Assembly: GCA_049314715.1 (NCBI GenBank) | Contig: JBMOEL010000012.1 | Span: forward strand, 1-25,141 | Source: JAFLDD01 sp049314715 | Lineage (GTDB): Bacteria > Pseudomonadota > Alphaproteobacteria > Rickettsiales > UBA3002 | Direction: 5' to 3' | Length of the DNA stretch: 25,141 nucleotides | In this document: positions 14,920-22,842 of the stretch, in pieces | How the letters are laid out: each line of letters starts with the position of its first letter | How positions within the stretch are numbered: the stretch's first letter is position 1 | The notes under the pieces: model-generated | The model's input: only the letters and a program-made list of their open reading frames with translations | What the model was told of the DNA's origin: nothing | Database searches by the model: none | Made by a program: the position numbers and the translations under genes

Positions 14920-16669
14920 CGGAACCTCCTTGGGCAGTTTGTAATTTCTGGCGGCCTGCCGCTGTGTAGCGTGCCATGACCTCGTCACGCGCACCAAAAG
15001 CCTCAACGCCACCACCACGTACCATGAGAATTTTATCAACGGTTTGTAGAATCGATGGGCGATGGGCAACAACGACCGTTGTGATACGCGCTTGTTTGAG
15101 TATCTGAATGGTCTGCATCAGTGCGCGTTCACCGTCACCGTCCAGATTGCTATTGGGCTCATCCAGCACCACGAGGCGCACATTACCATAAAGTGCGCGT
15201 GCCAAGCCGATACGTTGCTTTTGTCCCGGTGAAAGCGATGCCTGACCTGTCATATATTTCGTATCATAGGCTTCGGGCAGCCCTAAAATCAATTCGTGCA
15301 CGCCCGCTTTTTGCGCGGCTAGTACCACGGCTGCATCATCGATGTGTTCATGCATGCGCGCAATATTTTCCTTGATGGTTCCGGGGAATAATTCCACCGT
15401 TTGCGGTAGATACCCAACATGCTGACCAAAATCGGCGCGTGCCCAGTGATAGACATCCGCACCATCAAGCCGCACGGCGCCATGGGTAGGCGGATAGATA
15501 CCAACCAAGCATTTCGCAAGCGTCGATTTCCCCGCAGCGGAAGGGCCAATGATACCAAGGCTTTCGCCGGGTTGTAGCCCAAAGCTCAACCCACGTAGAA
15601 TCGGTGTTGTGCGCCCAGCCGTGTAGTAAAGCCCCTCAACACTCAACGTACCTTGCGGGGTTGGCAGCGCCGTGTCGCCGCGTTTACCGGGTGCATAACG
15701 CAACAAATGCTGGATACGCCCATAGGCATCCCGCGCATTAGTCATTTGCTTCCATACCATGATGACGCCTTCAAAAGGCGCCATAGCGCGGGCGACGAGA
15801 ATAGAGGCGGCAACCAAGCCACCCATCGACATTTGCTGCTCAAGCGCTAAGACCGCGCCCACCGCGATAATCACCAATTGTAACACCATGCGCAGCGATT
15901 TGCTTAAGCCTTGCACAATGGCGCTGCGCTGTTGGGCGTGCTCTTGCTCTTCAAGGCCTTTGGCATTGTGTTGCTGCCAGCGTTTCAGTACAGGCGCCAT
16001 CATACCCATTGCTTGAATAGTTTGGGCTTGCTGGCCTAGCATATCGGCGTGAATAAGTGATTCGGTTTGATGAATATTGGCGCGCATGAGTGGCTTGCGC
16101 GTACTATATTCATTGATGAGCGCGAAGATACACATCAACGCGATACCGATCAGCGTGATGAATCCCAAAATGGGATTAATCATATAAATCACCAGCACGA
16201 AAATGGCTGAGAAGGGAATGTCCATCAGCGTTGGACTGCTGCCGGCTATGAAATTTTTCACTACTGCGAGTTCACGCAGTGGCTGTGCGGTAGAATTAAT
16301 AGGTGTTTCCGATGCTGCGCCGATGGATACTTCGAGGAGCTTGGGGGTGATGTGATGATCAAGCCATTCGACAATACGGGCGATAACTGCCGAACGCACG
16401 GCATAGAGCGCGCCGTAAAATGCATAGCCAACCAGCACGATGATACTTAAGCCCACCAGCGTATCCATGGAGCGGCTGGTCATCACACGGTCAAATACCT
16501 GCAATGAATAAATCGGCATGAGCAATGAGAGCAGGTTGATTGCAAAGGAAAATAGGAAGGCATAAAGCATCGCACGGCGCATCGAAGTGAGCGCGCTATT
16601 AAGTGCAGTGGGTGGGGTATCTTGAGCCATGCGGGTAGTTTCGACTGCTTCGCGGATGAGGTCAAGCAT
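14903..16669 (-). CDS. Type I secretion ABC transporter/permease (PrtD/LapB-like)
   Basis: This is the inner-membrane motor of a type I exporter, moving unfolded proteins with C-terminal signals straight out of the cell. The 588-residue protein has a six-helix membrane domain (about 32-310) without a peptidase domain, then an ATPase domain. ATPase motifs are Walker A GPSAAGKST (375-383), Q-loop LPQ near 421, signature LSPGQKQRIGLARAL (479-493), Walker B LVVLDEPNSNLD (499-510, catalytic Glu504) and switch His536. All catalytic residues are present, so it should be active. It is followed by its HlyD partner. No RTX-type substrate gene and no TolC are seen nearby. Confidence 0.93.
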   Translation of the reverse strand: MLDLIREAVETTRMAQDTPPTALNSALTSMRRAMLYAFLFSFAINLLSLLMPIYSLQVFDRVMTSRSMDTLVGLSIIVLVGYAFYGALYAVRSAVIARIVEWLDHHITPKLLEVSIGAASETPINSTAQPLRELAVVKNFIAGSSPTLMDIPFSAIFVLVIYMINPILGFITLIGIALMCIFALINEYSTRKPLMRANIHQTESLIHADMLGQQAQTIQAMGMMAPVLKRWQQHNAKGLEEQEHAQQRSAIVQGLSKSLRMVLQLVIIAVGAVLALEQQMSMGGLVAASILVARAMAPFEGVIMVWKQMTNARDAYGRIQHLLRYAPGKRGDTALPTPQGTLSVEGLYYTAGRTTPILRGLSFGLQPGESLGIIGPSAAGKSTLAKCLVGIYPPTHGAVRLDGADVYHWARADFGQHVGYLPQTVELFPGTIKENIARMHEHIDDAAVVLAAQKAGVHELILGLPEAYDTKYMTGQASLSPGQKQRIGLARALYGNVRLVVLDEPNSNLDGDGERALMQTIQILKQARITTVVVAHRPSILQTVDKILMVRGGGVEAFGARDEVMARYTAAGRQKLQTAQGGSDGASS

Positions 16670-16693
16670 TAGCGGTGGGTAGGGCGTAAAACT

Positions 16694-17581
16694 CTATGCA
16701 ACTGTCTGCGCTGCGGATTTCGCGTCACGCCGTGCATTGATGAGGGCGCTGCTAATGATAATCGCCGCCCCTATCCATGTATAGATGTCGCTGCTTTCCC
16801 CAAAGACAAAATAGGCAAGGATGGAGGTGAAAATCAGGCGCGAGAAATCATACGGCGTCAGTGTGACAATATTGGCCATGCTATAGGCTTTGGCGAGCGA
16901 CCACTGGGCGCAGAAGGCGAAACAGGCAATCACTATCAGGTAAAACCACACGGTTAGGCTCGGCCATTGCCAGTAATAGAGCGCAGGCGGTAACGACCAG
17001 ATGGACATGAAAAGCACCATAAAAAAGACGATGCGCAAAGGGGATTCTGTATCGGTCAGGGATTTGATGAGCATACTCGCCCCCGCCCACATGGAGGTGG
17101 TGAAGAGCACGACGAGCGAAAGTAGCGAGAAGTCGTCCCCCGCAGGGCGCAAAATAATGAGCACACCTAAAAATCCCATTCCCATGGCTGTCCAGCGCCA
17201 TATATCGGCTTTCTCTTTAAGTAGCAGGACTGCAAAAATTGTACTGAAAATCGGTGCCGTAAAGCTTAGTGCAGTGGCATGGGTAAGGGGTAGTGTGGCG
17301 ATGCAGTAAAACCAGCTTTGCATGCCGATAATACCTATGGTGGCGCGCCAGAAATGGGCGCCGAGGCGCTTGGTGCGCACCAACTGAAAATTATCTTTTA
17401 TCACCCATGGTATAAAGACAATCACCGTGATCAGGTTGCGCAAAAACACTAGTACTGTCGTATGAATGGTCTCCGAACCCATGCGAATAAACACATTCAT
17501 TAATGAAAAACTGGCGCAGGATGTAATCATCAGCGCTGCGGCAAAGAGATAGGGGCGAGTACGAAAGAAGTTGGAGAGCAT
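16694..17581 (-). CDS. EamA/DMT family transporter
   Basis: This is a ten-helix inner-membrane transporter of the drug/metabolite superfamily with unknown substrate. The first repeat carries LTHATALSFTAPIFSTIFAV...LLKEK...LGVLIILRPAG, which parallels the EamA protein at 11334-12221 and suggests distant paralogy. From ATG at 17581 the product is 295 residues; an in-frame GTG at 17602 would add seven. Neither has a ribosome site. The gene is divergent from glnD, with only 24 bases between starts, so its promoter must overlap glnD coding sequence or be shared. It is 24 bases upstream of the type I ABC gene and probably co-transcribed with it. Confidence 0.88.
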   Translation of the reverse strand: MLSNFFRTRPYLFAAALMITSCASFSLMNVFIRMGSETIHTTVLVFLRNLITVIVFIPWVIKDNFQLVRTKRLGAHFWRATIGIIGMQSWFYCIATLPLTHATALSFTAPIFSTIFAVLLLKEKADIWRWTAMGMGFLGVLIILRPAGDDFSLLSLVVLFTTSMWAGASMLIKSLTDTESPLRIVFFMVLFMSIWSLPPALYYWQWPSLTVWFYLIVIACFAFCAQWSLAKAYSMANIVTLTPYDFSRLIFTSILAYFVFGESSDIYTWIGAAIIISSALINARRDAKSAAQTVA

Positions 17582-17605
17582 AGGGGTTTCAAGTAAGTTC
17601 ACGTC

Positions 17606-20050
17606 ATGAGCGACGCAGCTATAGCCTCTTACCTATCCGCCCGCGCGGCCGCCTGCCAGTCTTTTTTGGCAAATGGCGATATTCATGCCCTATGGCGCGC
17701 CTTGAGCTTGGCGATGGATGGACTGATTAGCACGCTCTATGCCACGGTAAAATCCAAAGGCGTGAGTATCATCGCGGTGGGTGGTTACGGGCGTAGCGAG
17801 TTATTACCCTATTCGGATGTGGATTTGATGATACTGACGGATCAATCCGTAACCGATGCTGAAGCAATCATGCAGTGGCTCTACCCCTTATGGAATCTTG
17901 GTTTGCAGATTTCGCATGCGGTCTACACGGTAGAGCAAGCGGTAGAGGCAGCGAAAAGCGACCATACGATTTGTGCCAGTTTCATGGATTTGCGGCTCGT
18001 CGTGGGCGAGCGGCAGCTTGCGACTTCGCTAAAGCGCGCGCTCAAAGATATTGTCGGCAGTAATATGCTGCAATTTGTCGAGGCCAAATTGACCGAGCGC
18101 GATACACGCCACGAGAAATATGGTGACTCGCGCTATATGCTTGAGCCGCACGTGAAGGAGGGTAAGGGCGGGCTGCGTGACGTGCATACGTTGCAGTGGT
18201 TGGTGCGGTACTGTTACCCCGTGGCACGCCCGAAAGACGCCGTGAAGCTCGGGCTTTTAAGCGAAAAAGACTGGGATATTTTCGAAGCGGCTACCCTATT
18301 TTTCTCGCGCGTGCGCGCGCATTTGCATTTAGCGCGTGGGCGGGCGGATGACCGACTCAGTTTCGACATGCAAACCCATATTGCGCAGGCAATGGGTTTT
18401 GCAGGCGAGACACCGCAGCAAAAAGCCGAAGCTTTCATGTTCCGCTACTTTGACTATACGCGCGAAGTAGGTGCATTAACGCGTGCGCTTTGTGCTATTT
18501 TGGAAGAAGAAAAAAAGCGCAAACCCAGCTTGGCGATTGGCACACAGTTACGCCATGGTGAGGTGATAGAAGGCTTTGCGCTGGAAACGGGTCGGCTCCA
18601 TTTCCGCCCTGAGCAATCGCTTGCTGACACGCCTTCTCTAGCAATCCGTTTGTTTGCGGTCGGACAAGCTGAAGGCATGGATGTGCACCCCAAGGCGTTG
18701 ATTGCGATTCATGCGGACCTGCCCATGTTACAGCAATGCTTGCCCGATGATGCAGCATCTGCTGCAGCATTTTTGGATATTTTGCTCTCACCCAAGGGGC
18801 CTGAAGATACCTTGCGTAAAATGAATGAGGCGGGTGTGCTGGGTGCGCTCATTCCCGAATTTTCCGGCATTGTCGGTCAGATGCAATATGATGGGTACCA
18901 TACCTATACGGTGGACGAACATACGATTGTAGCGGTGGGAAATCTTTTCGCCATTGAGTCAGGTGCACTCAAAGACGAATTGCCGCTTTCAACCCGTGTT
19001 GCCAAAGAAGTTGTCGAACGCCGTGCGCTCTATATGGGTATGTTATGCCACGATATTGCAAAAGGCTTGGGTGGTGGTCATAACATCAAAGGTGAGGCAA
19101 TGGTGGTGACGCTCGCCCAGCGTCTGGGCCTGCGCACCGATGAGGCGGAGCTGGCCGCATGGTTAGTACGGCACCATTTATTGCTTAGCGAAATGGCTTT
19201 CAAACGGGATTTGGATGACCCGCAAACGATTCAGGCGCTCGTCAATATCATTCAATCGCCTGAGCGTTTACGGCTTTTACTACTCGTGACGGTAGCGGAT
19301 ATTCGTGCCGTTGGGCCGACCATTTATAATGGGTGGAAGGGTGAATTGCTGCGACGCGTGTATGAGCGCAGCATGCAGGCGATGGGCGTAACGCTTGCGC
19401 CACTGACGAGTGCAGATACAACGCAGCGTCATGATGCGCTGGTTGCAGCCTTTGATGGCACGGCGCGTATTGATATTTCTACGGATACCTTCCGTGACAT
19501 TACGTTGGTGACATGTTGTGTTGCCTATCAGAAAAATGCCTTTCGTATGTTAGCGGGGGTGATGGCGTTGATGGGGGCAAGTATTGTCTCGGCAAAAATA
19601 CGCAGCGTGAAGGAAGGTGTGCTGCTTGCTGAATTTGGCATTCAAGATACGCAGGCGCATGCATTTACGGAAGCCGAGCGCTTAGAGCGTTTACCACAAC
19701 TGGTTGCAGAGGCGCTTTCCGGAACGCTTGATTTTGCCGCGGAGCTACCGCGCCGTAGTGTGGTGCGAACGGGGCGAAAAATTAGCGTCACCGCTGCAGT
19801 CTATATGGATGATAATGTGAGCAATGATGCGACGATTCTGGAGGTCAACGCCCAAGACAGGCTTGGACTTTTGTATGATATTCTAGGTGCGCTCGAAGCG
19901 GAGCAATTACAAATCATCACTGCGCATATCGCAACCTATGGCCAAAAAGCGGTGGATGTGTTTTACATCAAAGACGCCTACGGATTAAAGCTCGACCACC
20001 CCGCCAAACGCGCGCAGGTGATTGAGCATGTGATGAGTGTAATAGCATGA
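17606..20050 (+). CDS. glnD: Bifunctional [protein-PII] uridylyltransferase/uridylyl-removing enzyme
   Basis: GlnD senses glutamine and adds or removes UMP on PII proteins (GlnB/GlnK), controlling nitrogen assimilation. Domains in order: nucleotidyltransferase with GGYGR at 59-63 and the metal-binding Asp pair SDVD (71/73); the PII-UTase linker with KEGKGGLRDVHTLQWL; an HD domain with HDIAKGLGGGH near residue 485 that removes UMP; and two C-terminal ACT domains, the second containing VNAQDRLGLLYDILGAL, that bind glutamine. At 814 residues it is shorter than the usual ~880-940, mainly because the N-terminus before GGYGR is short. All catalytic motifs are present. The TGA overlaps the next ATG (ATGA). 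Confidence 0.95.
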   Translation: MSDAAIASYLSARAAACQSFLANGDIHALWRALSLAMDGLISTLYATVKSKGVSIIAVGGYGRSELLPYSDVDLMILTDQSVTDAEAIMQWLYPLWNLGLQISHAVYTVEQAVEAAKSDHTICASFMDLRLVVGERQLATSLKRALKDIVGSNMLQFVEAKLTERDTRHEKYGDSRYMLEPHVKEGKGGLRDVHTLQWLVRYCYPVARPKDAVKLGLLSEKDWDIFEAATLFFSRVRAHLHLARGRADDRLSFDMQTHIAQAMGFAGETPQQKAEAFMFRYFDYTREVGALTRALCAILEEEKKRKPSLAIGTQLRHGEVIEGFALETGRLHFRPEQSLADTPSLAIRLFAVGQAEGMDVHPKALIAIHADLPMLQQCLPDDAASAAAFLDILLSPKGPEDTLRKMNEAGVLGALIPEFSGIVGQMQYDGYHTYTVDEHTIVAVGNLFAIESGALKDELPLSTRVAKEVVERRALYMGMLCHDIAKGLGGGHNIKGEAMVVTLAQRLGLRTDEAELAAWLVRHHLLLSEMAFKRDLDDPQTIQALVNIIQSPERLRLLLLVTVADIRAVGPTIYNGWKGELLRRVYERSMQAMGVTLAPLTSADTTQRHDALVAAFDGTARIDISTDTFRDITLVTCCVAYQKNAFRMLAGVMALMGASIVSAKIRSVKEGVLLAEFGIQDTQAHAFTEAERLERLPQLVAEALSGTLDFAAELPRRSVVRTGRKISVTAAVYMDDNVSNDATILEVNAQDRLGLLYDILGALEAEQLQIITAHIATYGQKAVDVFYIKDAYGLKLDHPAKRAQVIEHVMSVIA

Positions 20051-21231
20051 GATGGTTTCAAGAGTCTGGGCTTTCTAAGCTGACTGCTTCGGTCGAAGCG
20101 GCAGGGGGCGAATTGCGACTTGTGGGTGGCTGCGTGCGCGATCATGTGATGGGGCGTCATGCTAAGGAGGTAGACGCGGCGACGACGCTCACTCCAGACG
20201 TTATGAGTAATGTAGCGCAGGCTGCTGGTTTTAAAGTCATTCCTACTGGTATTGATCACGGTACGGTGACGATTGTACTACCTGAGCGCACACTTGAAGT
20301 GACCACTTTGCGCAAAGACACAGTGTGTGACGGTCGTCATGCAGAGGTTGTCTATACGGATGATTGGGAAGAAGATGCGGCGCGTCGTGATTTTACCATC
20401 AATGCGCTCTATATGGATAAGCACGGTACGCTCTATGATTACCACGATGGGCAAAAACATATTGCCCTGCACCGCGTGCAGTTTATTGGGGATGCGCAGC
20501 AGCGCATCGAGGAAGATGGCTTGCGTATCTTGCGTTTTTACCGTTTTCTGGCCACGCATGGCCAAGCGCCTGTTGATGTTGCTGCGCAGGAAGCCTGTAT
20601 TGCTAAGCGTGCTATGATTACTGCGCTTTCGGGTGAGCGTATTGCTCAAGAAATGCGTAAGCTTCTTGCTGCCCCTAATCCACTTTATAGCTTAGAGCAG
20701 ATGCACGTTGCAGAGATTGATACGCTTGTAATCCATGCGCCCTTTCAGCTTGCATCCTTGCCATTACTGATGGCATGCGAGCAGCGTGAGAAACTTGCAC
20801 CCGACTGGGCGGTGCGATTGCTCGCCATCATTGATGTGTCACGTGCACAACAGGTTGCAGAGTATGTGAGTGCGCGGTGGAAACTGAGTAATAAAGATGC
20901 AGAAACGCTGCGACTACTTGCCGCATCCGTGTTGCTTAGTGACGAAGATGCGCCGCTTGCGCATAAAAAATATCTGCGCGCGCATGGTCGCGCCGCCTAT
21001 ATTCGGTTGCTAATGCTTTCGGCGGCCAATGGTTTGCTTAGCCGTATTGGTGATTGGTTGCAGCTTGCTAACACATGGGTTGCGCCTGAATTTCCTGTTT
21101 CTTCCAAAGCATTGATGGAGTTGGGCTATCAGGGTAAAGCGCTGGGCGATGCGCTCAAAGCACTCGAAGCAGAGTGGGAAGAGAGTGAGTATAGGCCAGA
21201 CGCAGCGGCGCTTCTAAAAACACTCGCCTGA
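20047..21231 (+). CDS. cca: CCA tRNA nucleotidyltransferase / poly(A) polymerase family protein
   Basis: This class II nucleotidyltransferase probably builds or repairs the 3' CCA end of tRNAs. The 394-residue product shows LVGGCVRDHVMG (25-36), the acidic motif at 41-43, the nucleotide-recognition block EEDAARRDFTINALY and EEDGLRILRFYRF, as in alphaproteobacterial CCA enzymes. The catalytic DxD pair normally found here reads EVD (Glu41, Asp43), an unusual but conservative change. The C-terminal half is helical, as expected. It is coupled to glnD by a 4-base overlap and converges on phoB with ten bases between stops. A poly(A) polymerase or A-adding enzyme is the main alternative. Confidence 0.9.
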   Translation: MRWFQESGLSKLTASVEAAGGELRLVGGCVRDHVMGRHAKEVDAATTLTPDVMSNVAQAAGFKVIPTGIDHGTVTIVLPERTLEVTTLRKDTVCDGRHAEVVYTDDWEEDAARRDFTINALYMDKHGTLYDYHDGQKHIALHRVQFIGDAQQRIEEDGLRILRFYRFLATHGQAPVDVAAQEACIAKRAMITALSGERIAQEMRKLLAAPNPLYSLEQMHVAEIDTLVIHAPFQLASLPLLMACEQREKLAPDWAVRLLAIIDVSRAQQVAEYVSARWKLSNKDAETLRLLAASVLLSDEDAPLAHKKYLRAHGRAAYIRLLMLSAANGLLSRIGDWLQLANTWVAPEFPVSSKALMELGYQGKALGDALKALEAEWEESEYRPDAAALLKTLA

Positions 21232-21241
21232 GGCGCAGCCT

Positions 21242-21994
21242 CTATTCTTCGGATTCTTCTGCGTCAGGGTTGACGTAATTCACGCCACCGGGATTTTCCT
21301 CCAGCGCATAGCCAGCGGAACGTACGGTGCGGATCAAATCAGGTTGTTTACCATCATAATTGAGGGCTTTGCGCAGGCGGCGAATATGCACGTCCACGGT
21401 GCGCAGTTCGACATAAATATCATGACCCCAGACGCTGTCGAGTAATTGCTCGCGCGCGAATACGCGGCCGGGATGCTCCATCAAATGTCTAAGCAAACCG
21501 AACTCGGTGGGTGATAAATGCACGTCTTTGCCATCACGGGTCACCTTGTGCGAGGAGAGGTCCATGATGATTTCAGCGAATTCGAGTACTTTCTCGCTGA
21601 GTGATGGGCGAATACGGCGGAATACCGCATTAATGCGCGCAATCAGCTCGGGCGGCGAGAAGGGTTTTACCATGTAATCATCCGCGCCTGAGTCGAGGCC
21701 ACGGATGCGGTCGCCTTCCTCACCACGCGCCGAAAGCATGATGATAGGGGTATTTTTCACGTCTTGGTTCCAACGGATATGCTTACATACTTCAACACCC
21801 GTCATGCCTGGCAACATCCAGTCGAGCACGATAATGTCGGGCTTATGTTCTTTAACCAAGGTTACCGCTTCCTCACCATCACCCGTGGAGATGACCTGAA
21901 AGCCCTCTTTCTCGAGGTTGTAGCGCAGCAGGGTGACAATCGCCACCTCGTCTTCGACGATGAGTACTTTGGTTTTATTCGTTGCGTTCGCCAT
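21242..21994 (-). CDS. phoB: PhoB-like response regulator
   Basis: This is a two-component transcription factor of the OmpR/PhoB class. The 250-residue product has a receiver domain with acidic pocket Glu14/Asp15, phosphoacceptor Asp58 (in VLDWMLPGMTG), MLSA and KPF. It is followed by a winged-helix DNA-binding domain (SPTEFGLLRHLMEHPGRVFA...VDVHIRRLRKAL...IRTVRSAGYAL). The LDW around Asp58 and the overall match favour PhoB, the phosphate-starvation regulator. A ~19-residue acidic tail (ending DAEESEE) extends beyond the usual end. ATG at 21994 has GGGG four to seven bases upstream; the frame is open to 22048 without a better start. Its kinase (PhoR) is not in the window, so the PhoB name rests on similarity alone. 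Confidence 0.88.
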   Translation of the reverse strand: MANATNKTKVLIVEDEVAIVTLLRYNLEKEGFQVISTGDGEEAVTLVKEHKPDIIVLDWMLPGMTGVEVCKHIRWNQDVKNTPIIMLSARGEEGDRIRGLDSGADDYMVKPFSPPELIARINAVFRRIRPSLSEKVLEFAEIIMDLSSHKVTRDGKDVHLSPTEFGLLRHLMEHPGRVFAREQLLDSVWGHDIYVELRTVDVHIRRLRKALNYDGKQPDLIRTVRSAGYALEENPGGVNYVNPDAEESEE

Positions 21995-22088
21995 AACACC
22001 CCTTTTTATTTTGCCTGCCGAGCCTAATTCTTCTTGCTGACACGTCAATGGATTTTGCGTATCGTGAGGAGGTTATAGCCCGAAAACC

Positions 22089-22103
22089 TTAAACATTGGT
22101 TAA
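22089..22103. promoter_or_regulatory. CtrA-like box (TTAA-N7-TTAA) between phoB and yciB
   Basis: TTAA at 22089-22092 and TTAA at 22100-22103 are separated by exactly seven bases. The final C of the full CtrA consensus is absent on either strand. The site ends eight bases before the yciB ATG and is about 95 bases upstream of phoB on the other strand. Binding here would be expected to block yciB initiation or to act on phoB. It is weaker than the site at 8161. Confidence 0.4.
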
Positions 22104-22111
22104 TCCGCCAC

Positions 22112-22672
22112 ATGCATGCACGCTCACTGACTGCCAGCCAACGCTTTCTGCTCGACTTAGGGCCGCTCGCGGTTTTCTTTCTTGGCTATCGCTTTGGCGA
22201 TTTGATGGCGGCGACCGCGGCACTAATTCTCGCGACGCTCATCAGTTTAGCCATTACCTATCTGGTGGAAAAGCGCGTAGCACTTGCGCCACTGGTTTCA
22301 GGATCAATGGTAGCAGTATTTGGCGGGTTGACCCTGCTGCTCAATGACGAGCTTTTCATCAAAATGAAGCCAACGCTGGTGAATTGCTTGTTTGCGCTGG
22401 TGTTATTAGTGGGTGCTTATGGGTTCAGGCGCGGCTTGCTGAAATATCTGCTTGAAATGGCATTTAGCATTACCGACGAAGGCTGGTGCGTATTATCGGC
22501 ACGGTGGGGCTTTTTCTTTTTGTTTCTCGCGGTGCTTAATGAAATCATCTGGCGGAATTTCAGCACCGATTTTTGGGTAAACTTTAAAGTATTTGGTATG
22601 TTCACCATCACTATTCTTTTCGCCGCGAGCCAGTATAAATTGGTGCAGCGCTACGCATTAAGCGGCCAATAA
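22112..22672 (+). CDS. yciB: YciB family inner-membrane (septation A) protein
   Basis: YciB (also called IspZ or septation protein A) is a small inner-membrane protein linked to cell-envelope synthesis and division; its biochemical role is not settled. The 186-residue product has five to six membrane helices. It carries the family hallmarks FLLDLGPLAVFFLGY near the start, VFGGLTLLLNDELFIKMKPT (about 69-88), LLKYLLEMAFSITDEGW and the C-terminal VLNEIIWRNFSTDFWVNFKVFG. Length and motifs are normal. ATG at 22112 has no ribosome site; a GAGGAGG at 22066-22072 is 40 bases too far upstream. It is divergent from phoB, and a CtrA-like site lies just before the start. Confidence 0.92.
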   Translation: MHARSLTASQRFLLDLGPLAVFFLGYRFGDLMAATAALILATLISLAITYLVEKRVALAPLVSGSMVAVFGGLTLLLNDELFIKMKPTLVNCLFALVLLVGAYGFRRGLLKYLLEMAFSITDEGWCVLSARWGFFFLFLAVLNEIIWRNFSTDFWVNFKVFGMFTITILFAASQYKLVQRYALSGQ

Positions 22673-22681
22673 GCCCCGTAT

Positions 22682-22726
22682 TTGGCAGGCAAAAAGCCCT
22701 AATTGCTGCCCGTCAAGCCCTGCCAA
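22682..22726 (+). repeat. 8-bp inverted repeat downstream of yciB
   Basis: TTGGCAGG (22682-22689) and CCTGCCAA (22719-22726) are perfect inverted arms with a 29-base spacer, beginning ten bases after the yciB stop. The position suits a transcript-end hairpin, but no T run follows, so it is not a classic terminator. Confidence 0.4.
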
Positions 22727-22747
22727 GCCATTGGAAATCACCCAAAA

Positions 22748-22766
22748 AGTGAGGGAATCCCTCACT
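22748..22766. repeat. Near-perfect 19-bp palindrome upstream of the helical-protein gene
   Basis: AGTGAGGGA (22748-22756), one base, TCCCTCACT (22758-22766): 9-bp arms that are exact inverted copies, centred 86 bases before the ATG at 22843. On the minus strand it is followed by TTTTT, so it could act as a terminator in that direction. With a one-base centre it equally suits a dimeric repressor operator. The centre also contains a GANTC (GAATC) site, the CcrM methylation target in Alphaproteobacteria. Confidence 0.55.
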
Positions 22767-22842
22767 CTTCACAAAAGCTTCACACACATCACCCAACGCG
22801 AATGGTATTGTCAGGACAGTAAATAGTACATTGGGGATAGTT

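Noticed and set aside
22066..22072. GAGGAGG as ribosome site for yciB or a leader peptide
   Set aside because: It is 40 bases from the yciB ATG, and no start codon at proper spacing opens a frame after it.
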